The notes beneath the pieces are model-generated. The model was not told where the DNA came from. It ran no database searches and saw only the letters and a program-made list of their open reading frames with translations. From Anaerolineae bacterium (GTDB lineage Bacteria; Chloroflexota; Anaerolineae; Aggregatilineales; Phototrophicaceae), in assembly GCA_022843745.1 (NCBI GenBank), contig JALHNB010000049.1:1-53074 (forward strand): a stretch of DNA of 53,074 bases. Reading direction: 5' to 3'. Each line of letters begins with the position of its first letter. Position 1 is the first letter of the stretch. The translations under genes were made by a program, and so were the position numbers. Shown one piece after another: positions 7,780 through 15,706 of the stretch.

Positions 7780-8667
7780 ATGCAGCCCGTAAATCAACTA
7801 AATAGCCACAAAATTATTTCCGATGTCACCCCCGGCGCTCTCAACGTCGGGACAATCCCGGCGCTAAAACACGAAGAAGCTCCCTTATTGGCACAGGTCG
7901 AATTAGAACGATTTATTTCGCTCACCGAGTCGCTTCAAACGGAAGAACTGGAGCTTCCTACCGCATGTACGCTGTGGAATGTCCGCGAAATCGTAGCTCA
8001 TCAGGCCGATCATTGTCACTATGGCATAGGCGGTTTTAGCGGCTTTGTGCGCTATGTACTCGCAATGGATATGCGCCCCTATCAGAAAAAAGGTATGAAT
8101 CAGTTGGATTCGATGAACCAGGTTGGGATCGATCAACGCGCAGACCGGACTCAGGCTCAACTAATCGCGGAAATGCGGGAGTACGGGCCGCACGCCATTC
8201 AGGGGCGTGACAAAAGCTCATGGATACCTCGTAATCTGATATGGATGCCCTATCCAGTCGCCGGGTGGACACCATTTATCGGATACCTTTTTGATGTCAT
8301 CCTGACAAGGGATATGTGGATGCATCGCCTGGACATTTGTCGTGCAACCGGGCGTGAAATGATTTTGAGCGAGGCTCATGATGGTAAAATCATCGCCCTT
8401 TTGATGCGGGATCTGGGTCGCTACCTTCGCCCCAGATTAGGAAACAAGTCCGTCGTGTTTGATCTGATGGGTACAGTTGGAGGTCGCTGGCAGGTCGGTG
8501 ACAATCCGAACCCAGACGCGATTATCCACATGGATGTACTGGATTTTAGCATTCTGATGTCGGCGCGACTGACAGCGCAGCAAATATTCGACAAAAACCT
8601 TGTATCATTCGAAGGTAGCGCTGATTTCGTGCGTCATGTTCTTGAAAACAGCCTTGTGCTATTCTAA
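7780..8667 (+). CDS. maleylpyruvate isomerase / mycothiol-dependent DinB-like protein
   Basis: 295 residues from MQPVNQLN. An AGGAGG site 6 bases upstream decides this start over the GTG that abuts the TetR stop. The N-terminal half contains LTESLQTEELELPTACTLWN followed by VREIVAHQADH. This matches the MDMPI_N/TIGR03083 pattern, a DinB four-helix bundle whose histidines bind a divalent metal. Later histidines (MWMHRLDICRATG) complete the site. Relatives use low-molecular-weight thiols for isomerisation or detoxification, or are uncharacterised. The C-terminal part (about 200-295) resembles an SCP2-like/MDMPI_C fold. The link to the TetR gene suggests inducible detoxification. Confidence 0.82.
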   Translation: MQPVNQLNSHKIISDVTPGALNVGTIPALKHEEAPLLAQVELERFISLTESLQTEELELPTACTLWNVREIVAHQADHCHYGIGGFSGFVRYVLAMDMRPYQKKGMNQLDSMNQVGIDQRADRTQAQLIAEMREYGPHAIQGRDKSSWIPRNLIWMPYPVAGWTPFIGYLFDVILTRDMWMHRLDICRATGREMILSEAHDGKIIALLMRDLGRYLRPRLGNKSVVFDLMGTVGGRWQVGDNPNPDAIIHMDVLDFSILMSARLTAQQIFDKNLVSFEGSADFVRHVLENSLVLF

Positions 8668-8697
8668 CATCGCGATAATAGCCATAAAACAAATCTG

Positions 8698-8731
8698 CCA
8701 GGGATCGTAGACCTCATTACCCGATCCCTGG
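8698..8731. terminator. hairpin between convergent genes
   Basis: CCAGGGATCG and CGATCCCTGG form a 10-bp perfect stem with a 14-base loop, 30 bp after the DinB-like stop. There is no long T run. It may act for both convergent genes. Confidence 0.65.
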
Positions 8732-8767
8732 TGCCAGTGCGCCTGAGATTCCGGCGGCTTCACGCCC

Positions 8768-9220
8768 CTAGCGTTGATCCCACATCTGGCGCTGAATCTG
8801 AATATGCCCGACGTGCAATCCCGTATGATCGAGGATGTGCAGCAGCGCCCAGGTCACGCTGACATTGCGGTTGTGGCGCTGTGAAAATCGCTCTTCGTTC
8901 AGCGAATCCATCGTCAGGCTTTCCGCCACGCTGCGGGCATACGCTTCATTCGCCGCCAGTTTGCCCAAGAGCGTCGCCGCATCCAGCCCAGAGGCGCGAA
9001 ATTCGGCATCGCGGTCACGATTCGAAGACACCTGCATCACCACGTCGCTCAGGAAGAAAAGCTCCGATCCGGAGATATGCGCGATAATCGCACAGATGGA
9101 ATTGGTGTCTTCCAGCGGCACCCAATCGAGCGCCTCCTGCGGCAGCCCTTCGATTCCGGCGCGGATTTGCTCATGGAGGTCATGCAGTAGCCCAAGATAA
9201 CTCTCAAAAAATGCGTTCAT
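8768..9220 (-). CDS. DinB family protein
   Basis: 150 residues from the ATG (a TTG one codon upstream is possible). It is a compact four-helix bundle. The first half holds LPQEALDWVPLEDTNSICAI and IIAHISGSELFFLSDV, where the first metal-binding His is expected. WALLHILDHTGLHVGHIQIQ near the end supplies the two other histidines of the DinB metal triad. Members are metal-dependent thiol transferases or unknown stress proteins. The gene is convergent with the mycothiol-type gene. It is one of four DinB-superfamily genes in the window. Confidence 0.88.
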   Translation of the reverse strand: MNAFFESYLGLLHDLHEQIRAGIEGLPQEALDWVPLEDTNSICAIIAHISGSELFFLSDVVMQVSSNRDRDAEFRASGLDAATLLGKLAANEAYARSVAESLTMDSLNEERFSQRHNRNVSVTWALLHILDHTGLHVGHIQIQRQMWDQR

Positions 9221-9301
9221 CAAAATTTTCCTTTGTTCACGTGTGATTTGCGTTCAGTTTACCCGGATTCTACCTCACGTAACCACCCATGCTATAATTA
9301 G

Positions 9302-9379
9302 GCAGGCGATACGATTGATGTCTCCGCGCTTTTTCCCGGCATGACACTGAAAGTCGATGATCTGTTTGCGACTCCGTAG
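9302..9379 (+). pseudogene. remnant of a Uma2-family (DUF820) nuclease-like gene
   Basis: An open stretch reads AGDTIDVSALFPGMTLKVDD plus LFATP and a stop. Its order DVSALFPG followed by VDDLF is the usual extreme C-terminus of Uma2-family PD-(D/E)XK-like proteins, which are very abundant in Chloroflexota and Cyanobacteria. No upstream catalytic part exists, so only about 25 codons remain. The rest of this 404-bp gap (9221-9624) has no convincing gene. TATAAT near 9292 is a possible orphan -10 box. Confidence 0.5.
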
Positions 9380-9624
9380 GTGATGCTAACGCTGAAAACA
9401 CCTAATTGTGAAACATCGCGGTCTGAAAAACTCCGGGTAGTAGTTCTCCACATTATTACGCGGAAGTGCCTACTGGATCACGCGCCCCTCCAAAAGGCTG
9501 ATCTATTTATCCAACAGATGGCCGATTTAGCGTGACTTCTATTGCGTCTACCTGAAGATGCGTGTACTGTATCATCCATACAGGCTCGGCAATATTAATC
9601 AAGCCACTGGAGAAAGTTATCAAC

Positions 9625-10032
9625 ATGATCCACAACATCGACCAATTAGACGAACTCAACGACAATCAGTTGTGGGAAGCGGCAGCCGATACCCGCAACA
9701 CGCCTGAAATCCGCCAGGAAGCAATCCTGCGCTGGCTCTATCCCGACGAAATCGACCCTGACGCTGACCCCGATGAACTGAGCGGCGGGCGACTCCACGA
9801 ACTGCGCCAGCGTGCCAGTGTGCTGGATAGCGACGAAATGGACGAGGATAATCTCGAAGATGTGGAAGAAATGGCTCCCTATTTCGACACCGAAGGCCGC
9901 TTAATTTTGGAACATGATGGCGTTTCCTATCTCATCGACACCCTGGAAGATGAAGGCTCGTATGAGGGCATCAGCGACTACGACGACGAATACACCACCG
10001 ACGACAAAACGAACACAGACCGGGACATTTAG
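9625..10032 (+). CDS. acidic hypothetical protein
   Basis: 135 residues from MIHNIDQ, with GGAGAAAG upstream. Very rich in Asp and Glu (the C-terminal 60 residues are almost a polyanion: YDDEYTTDDKTNTDRDI). The N-terminal part has a helix LDELNDNQLWEAAADTR followed by RQEAILRWLYPDE, reminiscent of small adaptor-like proteins. No family was recognised. It abuts the next gene with no gap, so they are likely co-transcribed. The acidic character could suit a DNA-mimic or chaperone-like role, but nothing proves this. Confidence 0.68.
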   Translation: MIHNIDQLDELNDNQLWEAAADTRNTPEIRQEAILRWLYPDEIDPDADPDELSGGRLHELRQRASVLDSDEMDEDNLEDVEEMAPYFDTEGRLILEHDGVSYLIDTLEDEGSYEGISDYDDEYTTDDKTNTDRDI

Positions 10033-10707
10033 GTGAACAGGATACAGTCAGCGATAATTCAGCGAATTGTCCCGAAAACAAGCGATATCGTCTTTGCCGC
10101 TGTGATGGCTACAGCCGCGATTTATATTCGTCTCATCCGTCCCTGGCAGCTTCATTGGGGAGCAACGGATAGCGAAATTGTTCAGCGGATGGTGGGAGAT
10201 GAAATTGTCAGAACGCCGACATTTAATGCAACCCGCGCCGTAACGATCCGGGCGCTCCCGGAGCATATTTTCCCCTGGATTACGCAAATGGGTGTTACCC
10301 GCGCGGGCTGGTACAGCATCGACCTGCTCGACAACCTCAACAGGCCAAGCGCCGAAACCATTGTGCCGGAGTTGCAACATTCACAACCCGGTGATGTTGT
10401 TCCGATGAGTCCCGACGGCAAAAGTGGCCTGTATATTAAGGACTTTGAACCCAACCAGTGGATGCTGTGGGGTGATAAAGGCGGCGACTCGACCTGGGTT
10501 TGGGAACTGCGCCCGATTGACGAAAATAGCACACGTTTGATTACCCGTGTTCGAATGAAATATCACTGGCTGTCACCGATGATCCTGTTTGAGTTGCTCG
10601 TTGAATTCACAGACATCATCATGATGCGGAAATGTATGCTCGGTATTCAACGCCGCGCGGAACGGCTTGCCAGCGAGTCGGTGATCGCCCCCATCATCCC
10701 GGTGTGA
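10033..10707 (+). CDS. membrane-anchored SRPBCC/START-like protein
   Basis: 224 residues, GTG start directly after the previous stop. A hydrophobic segment at about 18-34 anchors it. ATRAVTIRALPEHIFPWITQ begins a SRPBCC-type alpha/beta grip, with GVTRAGWYSIDLLDN and WVWELRPIDENSTRLITRVR as further strands. Such domains bind hydrophobic ligands. Immediate abutment with the acidic protein suggests translational coupling. The ligand is unknown. Confidence 0.75.
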   Translation: MNRIQSAIIQRIVPKTSDIVFAAVMATAAIYIRLIRPWQLHWGATDSEIVQRMVGDEIVRTPTFNATRAVTIRALPEHIFPWITQMGVTRAGWYSIDLLDNLNRPSAETIVPELQHSQPGDVVPMSPDGKSGLYIKDFEPNQWMLWGDKGGDSTWVWELRPIDENSTRLITRVRMKYHWLSPMILFELLVEFTDIIMMRKCMLGIQRRAERLASESVIAPIIPV

Positions 10708-10773
10708 TTTAATCGTATTAGCCCGCTTGATTCGCTCAGATTTGACTCGCATCGCGCCGCCGACCAAAACCCT

Positions 10774-10802
10774 TTGACAGATTCGAACAAGTGAGCTATA
10801 TT
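10774..10802 (+). promoter_or_regulatory. sigma-70-type promoter
   Basis: TTGACA at 10774-10779, exactly 17 bp spacer, TATATT at 10797-10802, then 35 bp to the TTG start of the DUF1801 gene. A near-perfect housekeeping promoter driving the two-gene unit that follows. Confidence 0.75.
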
Positions 10803-10837
10803 ATAGCTTAGTCGAATGATGTACTGGGATAAATATT

Positions 10838-11227
10838 TTGGCGACGAAAAAAGCGAAAATTCTGGACGATCCCGCAGCCGTCAGTGCCTACATGACCGCG
10901 CTCGACCACCCTCTGAAGGCTGAAGCTGCGGCGGTTCGCGCGATCATCATGGGCGTTGACCCACAGATCACCGAAGGCATCAAATGGAATTCGCCGAGTT
11001 TTTACTACAAAGGCGACATGGTAGTGTTCAACTTCCATGCCCAGGATACGCTGCGCATCGTGTTCCCCAATGGCATCATCATTAACGACCACACCGGCCT
11101 GCTCGAAGGCGATTACCCAGACCGCCGCCTCGCCTATTTCCGCAGCATGGACGACGTGACCGCGAAAAAATCGGCGTTGGAATCGGCGATTCGCGGCTGG
11201 ATCACCTATATGGATCAACAATCATGA
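10838..11227 (+). CDS. DUF1801 (YdhG-like) protein
   Basis: 129 residues with a TTG start; GGG 9 bases upstream is a modest ribosome site. LDHPLKAEAAAVRAIIMGVD, GIKWNSPSFYYKGDMVVFN and IINDHTGLLEGDYPDRRLAY are the usual DUF1801 order: helix, the K-W-x-x-P turn, beta sheet, then a hinge before the C-terminal helix. The role is unknown; relatives resemble iron-chaperone-like frataxin folds. Its stop overlaps the start of the ClbS/DfsB gene (ATGA), so the two are translated together. Confidence 0.87.
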   Translation: MATKKAKILDDPAAVSAYMTALDHPLKAEAAAVRAIIMGVDPQITEGIKWNSPSFYYKGDMVVFNFHAQDTLRIVFPNGIIINDHTGLLEGDYPDRRLAYFRSMDDVTAKKSALESAIRGWITYMDQQS

Positions 11228-11748
11228 GCGACAAACAACAAGCACTGACGCAATTACGAAATACATTCCAGCAGTGGGAGGATTTGGTCACGGGTATGAG
11301 CGTTACCCAACGAACCACCCCACTCGAACCATCCTACTGGTCAACCAAAGACGTACTCGCACATTTGCGGGCGTGGCAGCAGCGCACGATTGCCCGTCTG
11401 GAAGCCGCGCAGCAAAATCGCGAGCCGGAATTTCCCAAGTGGCCGGAAGGTCTGCTCCCGGATGGTCTGCCCAGCGAAGAGGAAGAGAACATAGACCCTC
11501 TCAACGCCTGGATTTACGAGAATCACCGTGACCAGCCCTGGTTCGATGTTCATGCTGAGTGGCGCGACGGCTTTCTGCACGTCATCGAACTCGCCGAAGT
11601 GATCCCCGAAAGCGACCTGCTCGAAGCCGGAAAATATTCCTGGTTGTGGGGGCATCCGCTGGTGTTCATCCTGCAAAGCACGTGCGAGCATCACGACGAG
11701 CATATGGAATGGCTGCTGGAATCGCTGCGGCAGCACAAAGACCAATAA
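11224..11748 (+). CDS. ClbS/DfsB family four-helix bundle protein
   Basis: 174 residues, overlapping the previous gene by 4 bases. The N-terminal helix (LTQLRNTFQQWEDLVTGM) is followed by STKDVLAHLRAWQQRTI, an anchor typical of ClbS-like proteins, and HDEHMEWLLESLRQHK closes the fold. Some ClbS-type proteins hydrolyse or shield against DNA-alkylating colibactin-like toxins; most are uncharacterised DinB-superfamily members. The gene has no neighbouring biosynthetic cluster, so a general stress role is more likely. Confidence 0.85.
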   Translation: MSDKQQALTQLRNTFQQWEDLVTGMSVTQRTTPLEPSYWSTKDVLAHLRAWQQRTIARLEAAQQNREPEFPKWPEGLLPDGLPSEEEENIDPLNAWIYENHRDQPWFDVHAEWRDGFLHVIELAEVIPESDLLEAGKYSWLWGHPLVFILQSTCEHHDEHMEWLLESLRQHKDQ

Positions 11749-11781
11749 CTGTTCGTTAACGCGATAACAATATGCGCTCAA

Positions 11782-11829
11782 CCTCACCCCCTAACCGCTG
11801 CGCGTCTCCAAAGCATTGGAGAGGGGGAA
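11782..11829. repeat. fragment of C-rich/G-rich MITE-like element
   Basis: Begins CCTCACCCCCTAACC and contains the hairpin TCTCCA...TGGAGA followed by GGGGG. It matches the longer elements at 39776 and 50057 and probably marks an old insertion in this 171-bp gap. Confidence 0.65.
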
Positions 11830-11919
11830 CAAGAAGGTATTTTCTCAGGGGAATCTATACTGAAGCTAAATTTTCCGATGGCTTTTGAATCAATCGAAAA
11901 AACTGAAAGGTGAATCAAA

Positions 11920-12333
11920 ATGGCGACTCTGAATCCGTACCTGAATTTTGACGGGAAATGCCGTGAAGCAATGACGTTTTATCAATCCTGTCTGGGCGGC
12001 GACCTCCGTTTCATGACCTTTGGCGAGTCACAATTTGGCGATCAGACTCCAGCCGAACTGAAAGATCGCATTTTGCATTCCAGCCTGACCAACGGCAGTC
12101 TGGTGCTGATGGGGTCGGACACGATGGGCGAAAATCCCGCCATCGGCAATGCCAATACGCTGTGCGTGGTGGGCAGCGCCAAAGGGGAGGTCGAAGCGAT
12201 TTTTGCGAAACTTTCTGAAGGCGCGAACGTCACTCACGCGCTCAAAGAGGAATTTTTCGGCACATTTGGCGACCTGACTGACAAATATGGCATCCCCTGG
12301 ATGTTCCAGTACAGCCCCACACCGATGGGCTGA
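11920..12333 (+). CDS. VOC family (PhnB-like) protein
   Basis: 137 residues, good GAAAGGTG ribosome site. The pattern LNPYLNFDGKCREAMTFYQS, the pair LKDRILHSSLTNGSLVLMGS and a final GIPWMFQYSP with a FGDLTDKYG turn match PhnB-type VOC/glyoxalase folds that bind a divalent metal and small ligands. Such proteins often act as 3-demethylubiquinone-type or antibiotic-binding enzymes, but most have no known substrate. It is convergent with the SRPBCC gene, with a REP palindrome between them. Confidence 0.9.
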   Translation: MATLNPYLNFDGKCREAMTFYQSCLGGDLRFMTFGESQFGDQTPAELKDRILHSSLTNGSLVLMGSDTMGENPAIGNANTLCVVGSAKGEVEAIFAKLSEGANVTHALKEEFFGTFGDLTDKYGIPWMFQYSPTPMG

Positions 12334-12356
12334 GGTGTCTATCCGTAAATTCTGCT

Positions 12357-12381
12357 GTAGGGGCGACACATGTGTCGCCCC
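12357..12381. repeat. REP palindrome serving as intergenic hairpin
   Basis: GTAG followed by a perfect palindrome GGGGCGACAC...GTGTCGCCCC around ATGT. The inner stem differs from the GCGCAC version but still pairs perfectly. It sits between two convergent stops and may terminate both. Confidence 0.85.
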
Positions 12382-12403
12382 ATATTCAGACACCGATTAC
12401 TCG

Positions 12404-13333
12404 CTATTGCTCCACTGCCACCTTGTTTTTCCGGCTCGGAGCGCCTTTCCCCTGCGAGATCAGGGTGAACAAGCTGTTGTTGATATAAAAGCCCCAGGCG
12501 TTTGAGCACATGCTATAGCATTCGATCACAGGTCTCAGACCGACGTGCGTGAAGCGCAATTCCGTCCTGTCGTTCTTCCTCGCGATCTCAAAGACGATGT
12601 CCGTGCCTGTCCACTCGTTCTTATCCTCGACAAAATTAATCCGGCTCTCCGTGACATGCCAGACGACCTTTTTTCCCGGCACGAATTCCGTAATCTTCTG
12701 CGTGCTGTAGTGATCGTCGCCGGAATGGAACTTAAACTCAGCGCCGAGCTTGTCGGTATCACCGTCAATTTCCTCTGACCACCAGCCACGAACATTGTTC
12801 ACAACGGTGAAGACCTCTTCAGGCGATTGATCCACTGTAAACGACGTGGTGTAATTCTGATCGCTCATCTGTCGAGCCTGATTAACCACTTCTTCGATTG
12901 GATTGGGCTGGCCTTTGCCCGTGCTGATGAGATTGCGCAAACTGCCGGTGATGTACGAACCCCAGGCATTTGAGCAAACATCGAAGCACTCGTAGGCAGG
13001 CACAAGCCCAACGTGCGTAAACTGAATTTCCGTTTTGCCATCTTTTTTGGCAGTTTCAAAGACAATATCGGTGCCAGTCCACTCAGTTTTGTCCTGTGTA
13101 AAGTTGAAGTAGTTGTCCAGGACATGCCAGACGACCTTTTTGCCGGGGACGAACTCGGTAATTTTGAATTTGGCGCGGTGAACGTCCTGATAATGATAAT
13201 CAAATTCAGCGCCGAGCCTGTCAGTGTCGCCGTCAACTTCTTCCGACCACCAGCCGCGAACATGATTGATAGCGGCAAAAACTTCTTCCGGCGATTGGTC
13301 TACCGTAAAAGTCGTCGTGTAATTGTGATCCAT
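12404..13333 (-). CDS. tandem double SRPBCC (AHSA1-like) protein
   Basis: 309 residues from MDHNYTT, with AAAGGAG upstream. Two nearly identical modules are joined: module 1 begins YTTTFTVDQSPEEVFAAIN at residue 4 and module 2 begins YTTSFTVDQSPEEVFTVVN near residue 160, each followed by VRGWWSEE. Each holds KKVVWHV and an ending VCSNAWG- or MCSNAWG-type motif. Each module is a complete SRPBCC domain that binds hydrophobic ligands. Module 2 has its own internal Met (13333 minus 465), so the fusion likely arose by loss of a stop between two tandem genes. Confidence 0.9.
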   Translation of the reverse strand: MDHNYTTTFTVDQSPEEVFAAINHVRGWWSEEVDGDTDRLGAEFDYHYQDVHRAKFKITEFVPGKKVVWHVLDNYFNFTQDKTEWTGTDIVFETAKKDGKTEIQFTHVGLVPAYECFDVCSNAWGSYITGSLRNLISTGKGQPNPIEEVVNQARQMSDQNYTTSFTVDQSPEEVFTVVNNVRGWWSEEIDGDTDKLGAEFKFHSGDDHYSTQKITEFVPGKKVVWHVTESRINFVEDKNEWTGTDIVFEIARKNDRTELRFTHVGLRPVIECYSMCSNAWGFYINNSLFTLISQGKGAPSRKNKVAVEQ

Positions 13334-13491
13334 GTCTCTCTCTCCTTTTAAGCAATGCGTAATCGGCACATCTGTTCTATATCAGCCGTATTATAAGCTG
13401 GTTCATGGAGACAATCTATGACATAATGTGCTGAATATATATCTGATCGTCCAATTTTGATTTTTGCCTGATCGCCCAAAGTGGAGCTGCT

Positions 13492-14406
13492 ATGGATGTC
13501 CTGACCGATGTGCTCAATACGCTCGAACTCAAAGGATGGCTGTCGTCACGACGCGAGCTTGTACCGCCGTGGCGCTATGATTTCGCGACCAGCAAGGACA
13601 GCATGTTCCATGTCGTGAGCTTTGGTGGAGCCTGGTTACAGGTCGAAGGTGAGGCCGATTCAATACGCCTGGAGGATGGCGATGTCGTGCTGTTCCCGAC
13701 GGGTCATCCGCACGCGCTCTACGACGATCCCACATCGCCGCTGACCCGCCTCGTGCATCTGGACTATAACCCGCAGCGTGGGCATCATGTCGTCAACCAC
13801 GCTGGCGACGGACCAAAATTGCTGATGCTCTGCGGCGCTTTTCATTTCGAGTATCCGCATAATTTCCCGCTGCTGCACCACCTACCCAAACTAATCCATA
13901 TTCGCGGGGCGCAGGGGCGTGTCGAGGAAGGCTGTGAGGATATTATCCGTTTGATCGCGCGGGAAGCGGCTTCGCAGCAGCCGGGCGCACAAGTCATGCT
14001 GAGACGCTTGACCGAATTGCTCTTTATTCAAGTTATCCGGTTGTGGATCGACCAAGAGGCGGAGGCTTCTGTTGGCTGGGTCGGTGCGCTGCGCGATCAA
14101 CCGATCAGCGCGGCACTTGGGCTGATCCATCAATCGCCCGAACGCCAGTGGACGGTTAAAGACCTGGCTGAAGCGGCGGCGCTCTCCCGTTCCGCCTTTT
14201 CAGCACGTTTCACCGAACTGGTGGGAGAGCCACCGATGACCTACCTCACCCGCTGGCGGATGCTCCGGGCGACCCGTATGCTTAAAAATGAGGTCGGTAT
14301 GAAAACGATTGCCGATCTGCTCGGCTACGAGTCGGAGGCCGCTTTTCGCAAAGCATTTAAGCGCGAAATCGGCATTCCCCCGGCGCAGTATCGAAAAAGT
14401 GGCTGA
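13492..14406 (+). CDS. AraC family transcriptional regulator with cupin sensor
   Basis: 304 residues, GTGGAG ribosome site. The N-terminal cupin (about 20-130) has WLQVEGEADSIRLEDGDVVL and FPTGHPHALYDD, the usual AraC-type ligand pocket. The C-terminal 100 residues contain two helix-turn-helix units: WTVKDLAEAAALSRSAFSAR and MKTIADLLGYESEAAFRKAF, followed by GIPPAQYRK. Likely an activator triggered by a small ligand. It stands between the SRPBCC gene (divergent) and a secreted propeller gene and may regulate either. Confidence 0.93.
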   Translation: MDVLTDVLNTLELKGWLSSRRELVPPWRYDFATSKDSMFHVVSFGGAWLQVEGEADSIRLEDGDVVLFPTGHPHALYDDPTSPLTRLVHLDYNPQRGHHVVNHAGDGPKLLMLCGAFHFEYPHNFPLLHHLPKLIHIRGAQGRVEEGCEDIIRLIAREAASQQPGAQVMLRRLTELLFIQVIRLWIDQEAEASVGWVGALRDQPISAALGLIHQSPERQWTVKDLAEAAALSRSAFSARFTELVGEPPMTYLTRWRMLRATRMLKNEVGMKTIADLLGYESEAAFRKAFKREIGIPPAQYRKSG

Positions 14407-14463
14407 AATAAGTAGGAAAATCCTGCACAGCTAGGCACCCGGTTAGCGGCAAAAGGTAGGAAC

Positions 14464-15696
14464 ATGAAAAAACTTCTGTTTGGAATAACCCTGATCTTGT
14501 CCGCATTTCTTTCCAGCGTCAGCGCTCAGGATGAACTGCCAGCGGATCGCACGGACATGCTTGCATACGTTTCGAACGAAAACCGCCTCATGTTGTACGA
14601 CCCCCGTGAGCGCACCGAAACCACAGTTTTGGAAAATGTTAGCACTTTTAAGCTGGGTCAGGATGGTCGCGTCGCCTTCACGAAGCTGGATGAGAATGAC
14701 ACCGATCTTTACGTTTTCGATCCAGCAACTCCTGATCTCGCGCCGATCAATATCAGCCAGAATCCGGCTGCGAATCATTATCCAGTAGCATGGAGTCCAG
14801 ACGGGCATTATCTGGCATATGTATCATTTAGAGAATCCAGCGACAATCCGCCGTATCTATGGATTTATCAGGGACGTTATTTAGCAAGTTCTGACGATCA
14901 GGCCCTTTATGTGTGGGACGGCGAGAAAGCAGCCAACGTTATGCCGAACAATGGACTGGATAGAGCCAGCGGGTTCTTCGTCGATTGGAGCTATGATGGA
15001 CGACTCGCATTCAGGGCGGAGTACGGTTGGTCAGATTCTGATACACCTCCTGAGATTTACCTATGGGATGGCAAAACCACCACCAACTTGAGCCAGAACC
15101 CGGAACGCCACGATGGAGGTGTCGTTTGGAATAAAGCCGGACAACTGATGTTCAGTTCGCAACAAGGTGAGGAAGGTAGCATTTATATATGGGATGGCGT
15201 ATCGTTCCAGGATGGATTGCCGGATATTAATTCATTTATCCGGGTCGCTCCTGAACTAGAACCGACTGATGCAACATGGACAGAGGATGGATTCATCAGC
15301 ATTACGACGTACAGCGATTCTTCAGATAGGAATGAAATTATACTGTGGGATTGGAAGAATAAAGCCATTGTCAAGCAGTTTCCAGTTTCGAGTGATAAAG
15401 CATATAGCTGGTTAGCCGAAGGCGGACAATTCATCCTGTCTTCTCATCTCGCATCGGGAATCCCCTCCGTCTATCTAGACGTTGAGAGCATCGAAGGCGA
15501 AATATTGCTTAGCGTCCATACTGGTGAATACGCATGGAGTGCCGACGGTTATCTGGCCTATTGCGGCATCGAAGAGCGTATGAGCCGGATATTATCTATC
15601 TGGGATGGTGGCGAAAATTGGATTGTAACCAGAGTTAGCTACCAACCTGTGCAATGGCAGAATGGGCAAGACACCTTCTCCTGCAATAACGGCTAG
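14464..15696 (+). CDS. secreted beta-propeller protein (TolB/WD40-like)
   Basis: 410 residues with a signal peptide (MKKLLFGITLILSAFLSSVS, then AQDE). Repeats with an aspartate-turn ending in W(S/T)xDG are visible: VAWSPDGHYLAYVS, VDWSYDGRLAFRAEYG, ATWTEDGFISITTY, YAWSADGYLAYCG; between them lie LWDGK and IWDG strand ends. About six or seven blades fit the length. Such propellers bind peptide or sugar ligands outside the membrane. A strong AGGTAGGAAC ribosome site precedes the start. The gene is noticeably AT-richer than the AraC gene before it, suggesting different history. Confidence 0.85.
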   Translation: MKKLLFGITLILSAFLSSVSAQDELPADRTDMLAYVSNENRLMLYDPRERTETTVLENVSTFKLGQDGRVAFTKLDENDTDLYVFDPATPDLAPINISQNPAANHYPVAWSPDGHYLAYVSFRESSDNPPYLWIYQGRYLASSDDQALYVWDGEKAANVMPNNGLDRASGFFVDWSYDGRLAFRAEYGWSDSDTPPEIYLWDGKTTTNLSQNPERHDGGVVWNKAGQLMFSSQQGEEGSIYIWDGVSFQDGLPDINSFIRVAPELEPTDATWTEDGFISITTYSDSSDRNEIILWDWKNKAIVKQFPVSSDKAYSWLAEGGQFILSSHLASGIPSVYLDVESIEGEILLSVHTGEYAWSADGYLAYCGIEERMSRILSIWDGGENWIVTRVSYQPVQWQNGQDTFSCNNG

Positions 15697-15706
15697 GATA
15701 TTTACC

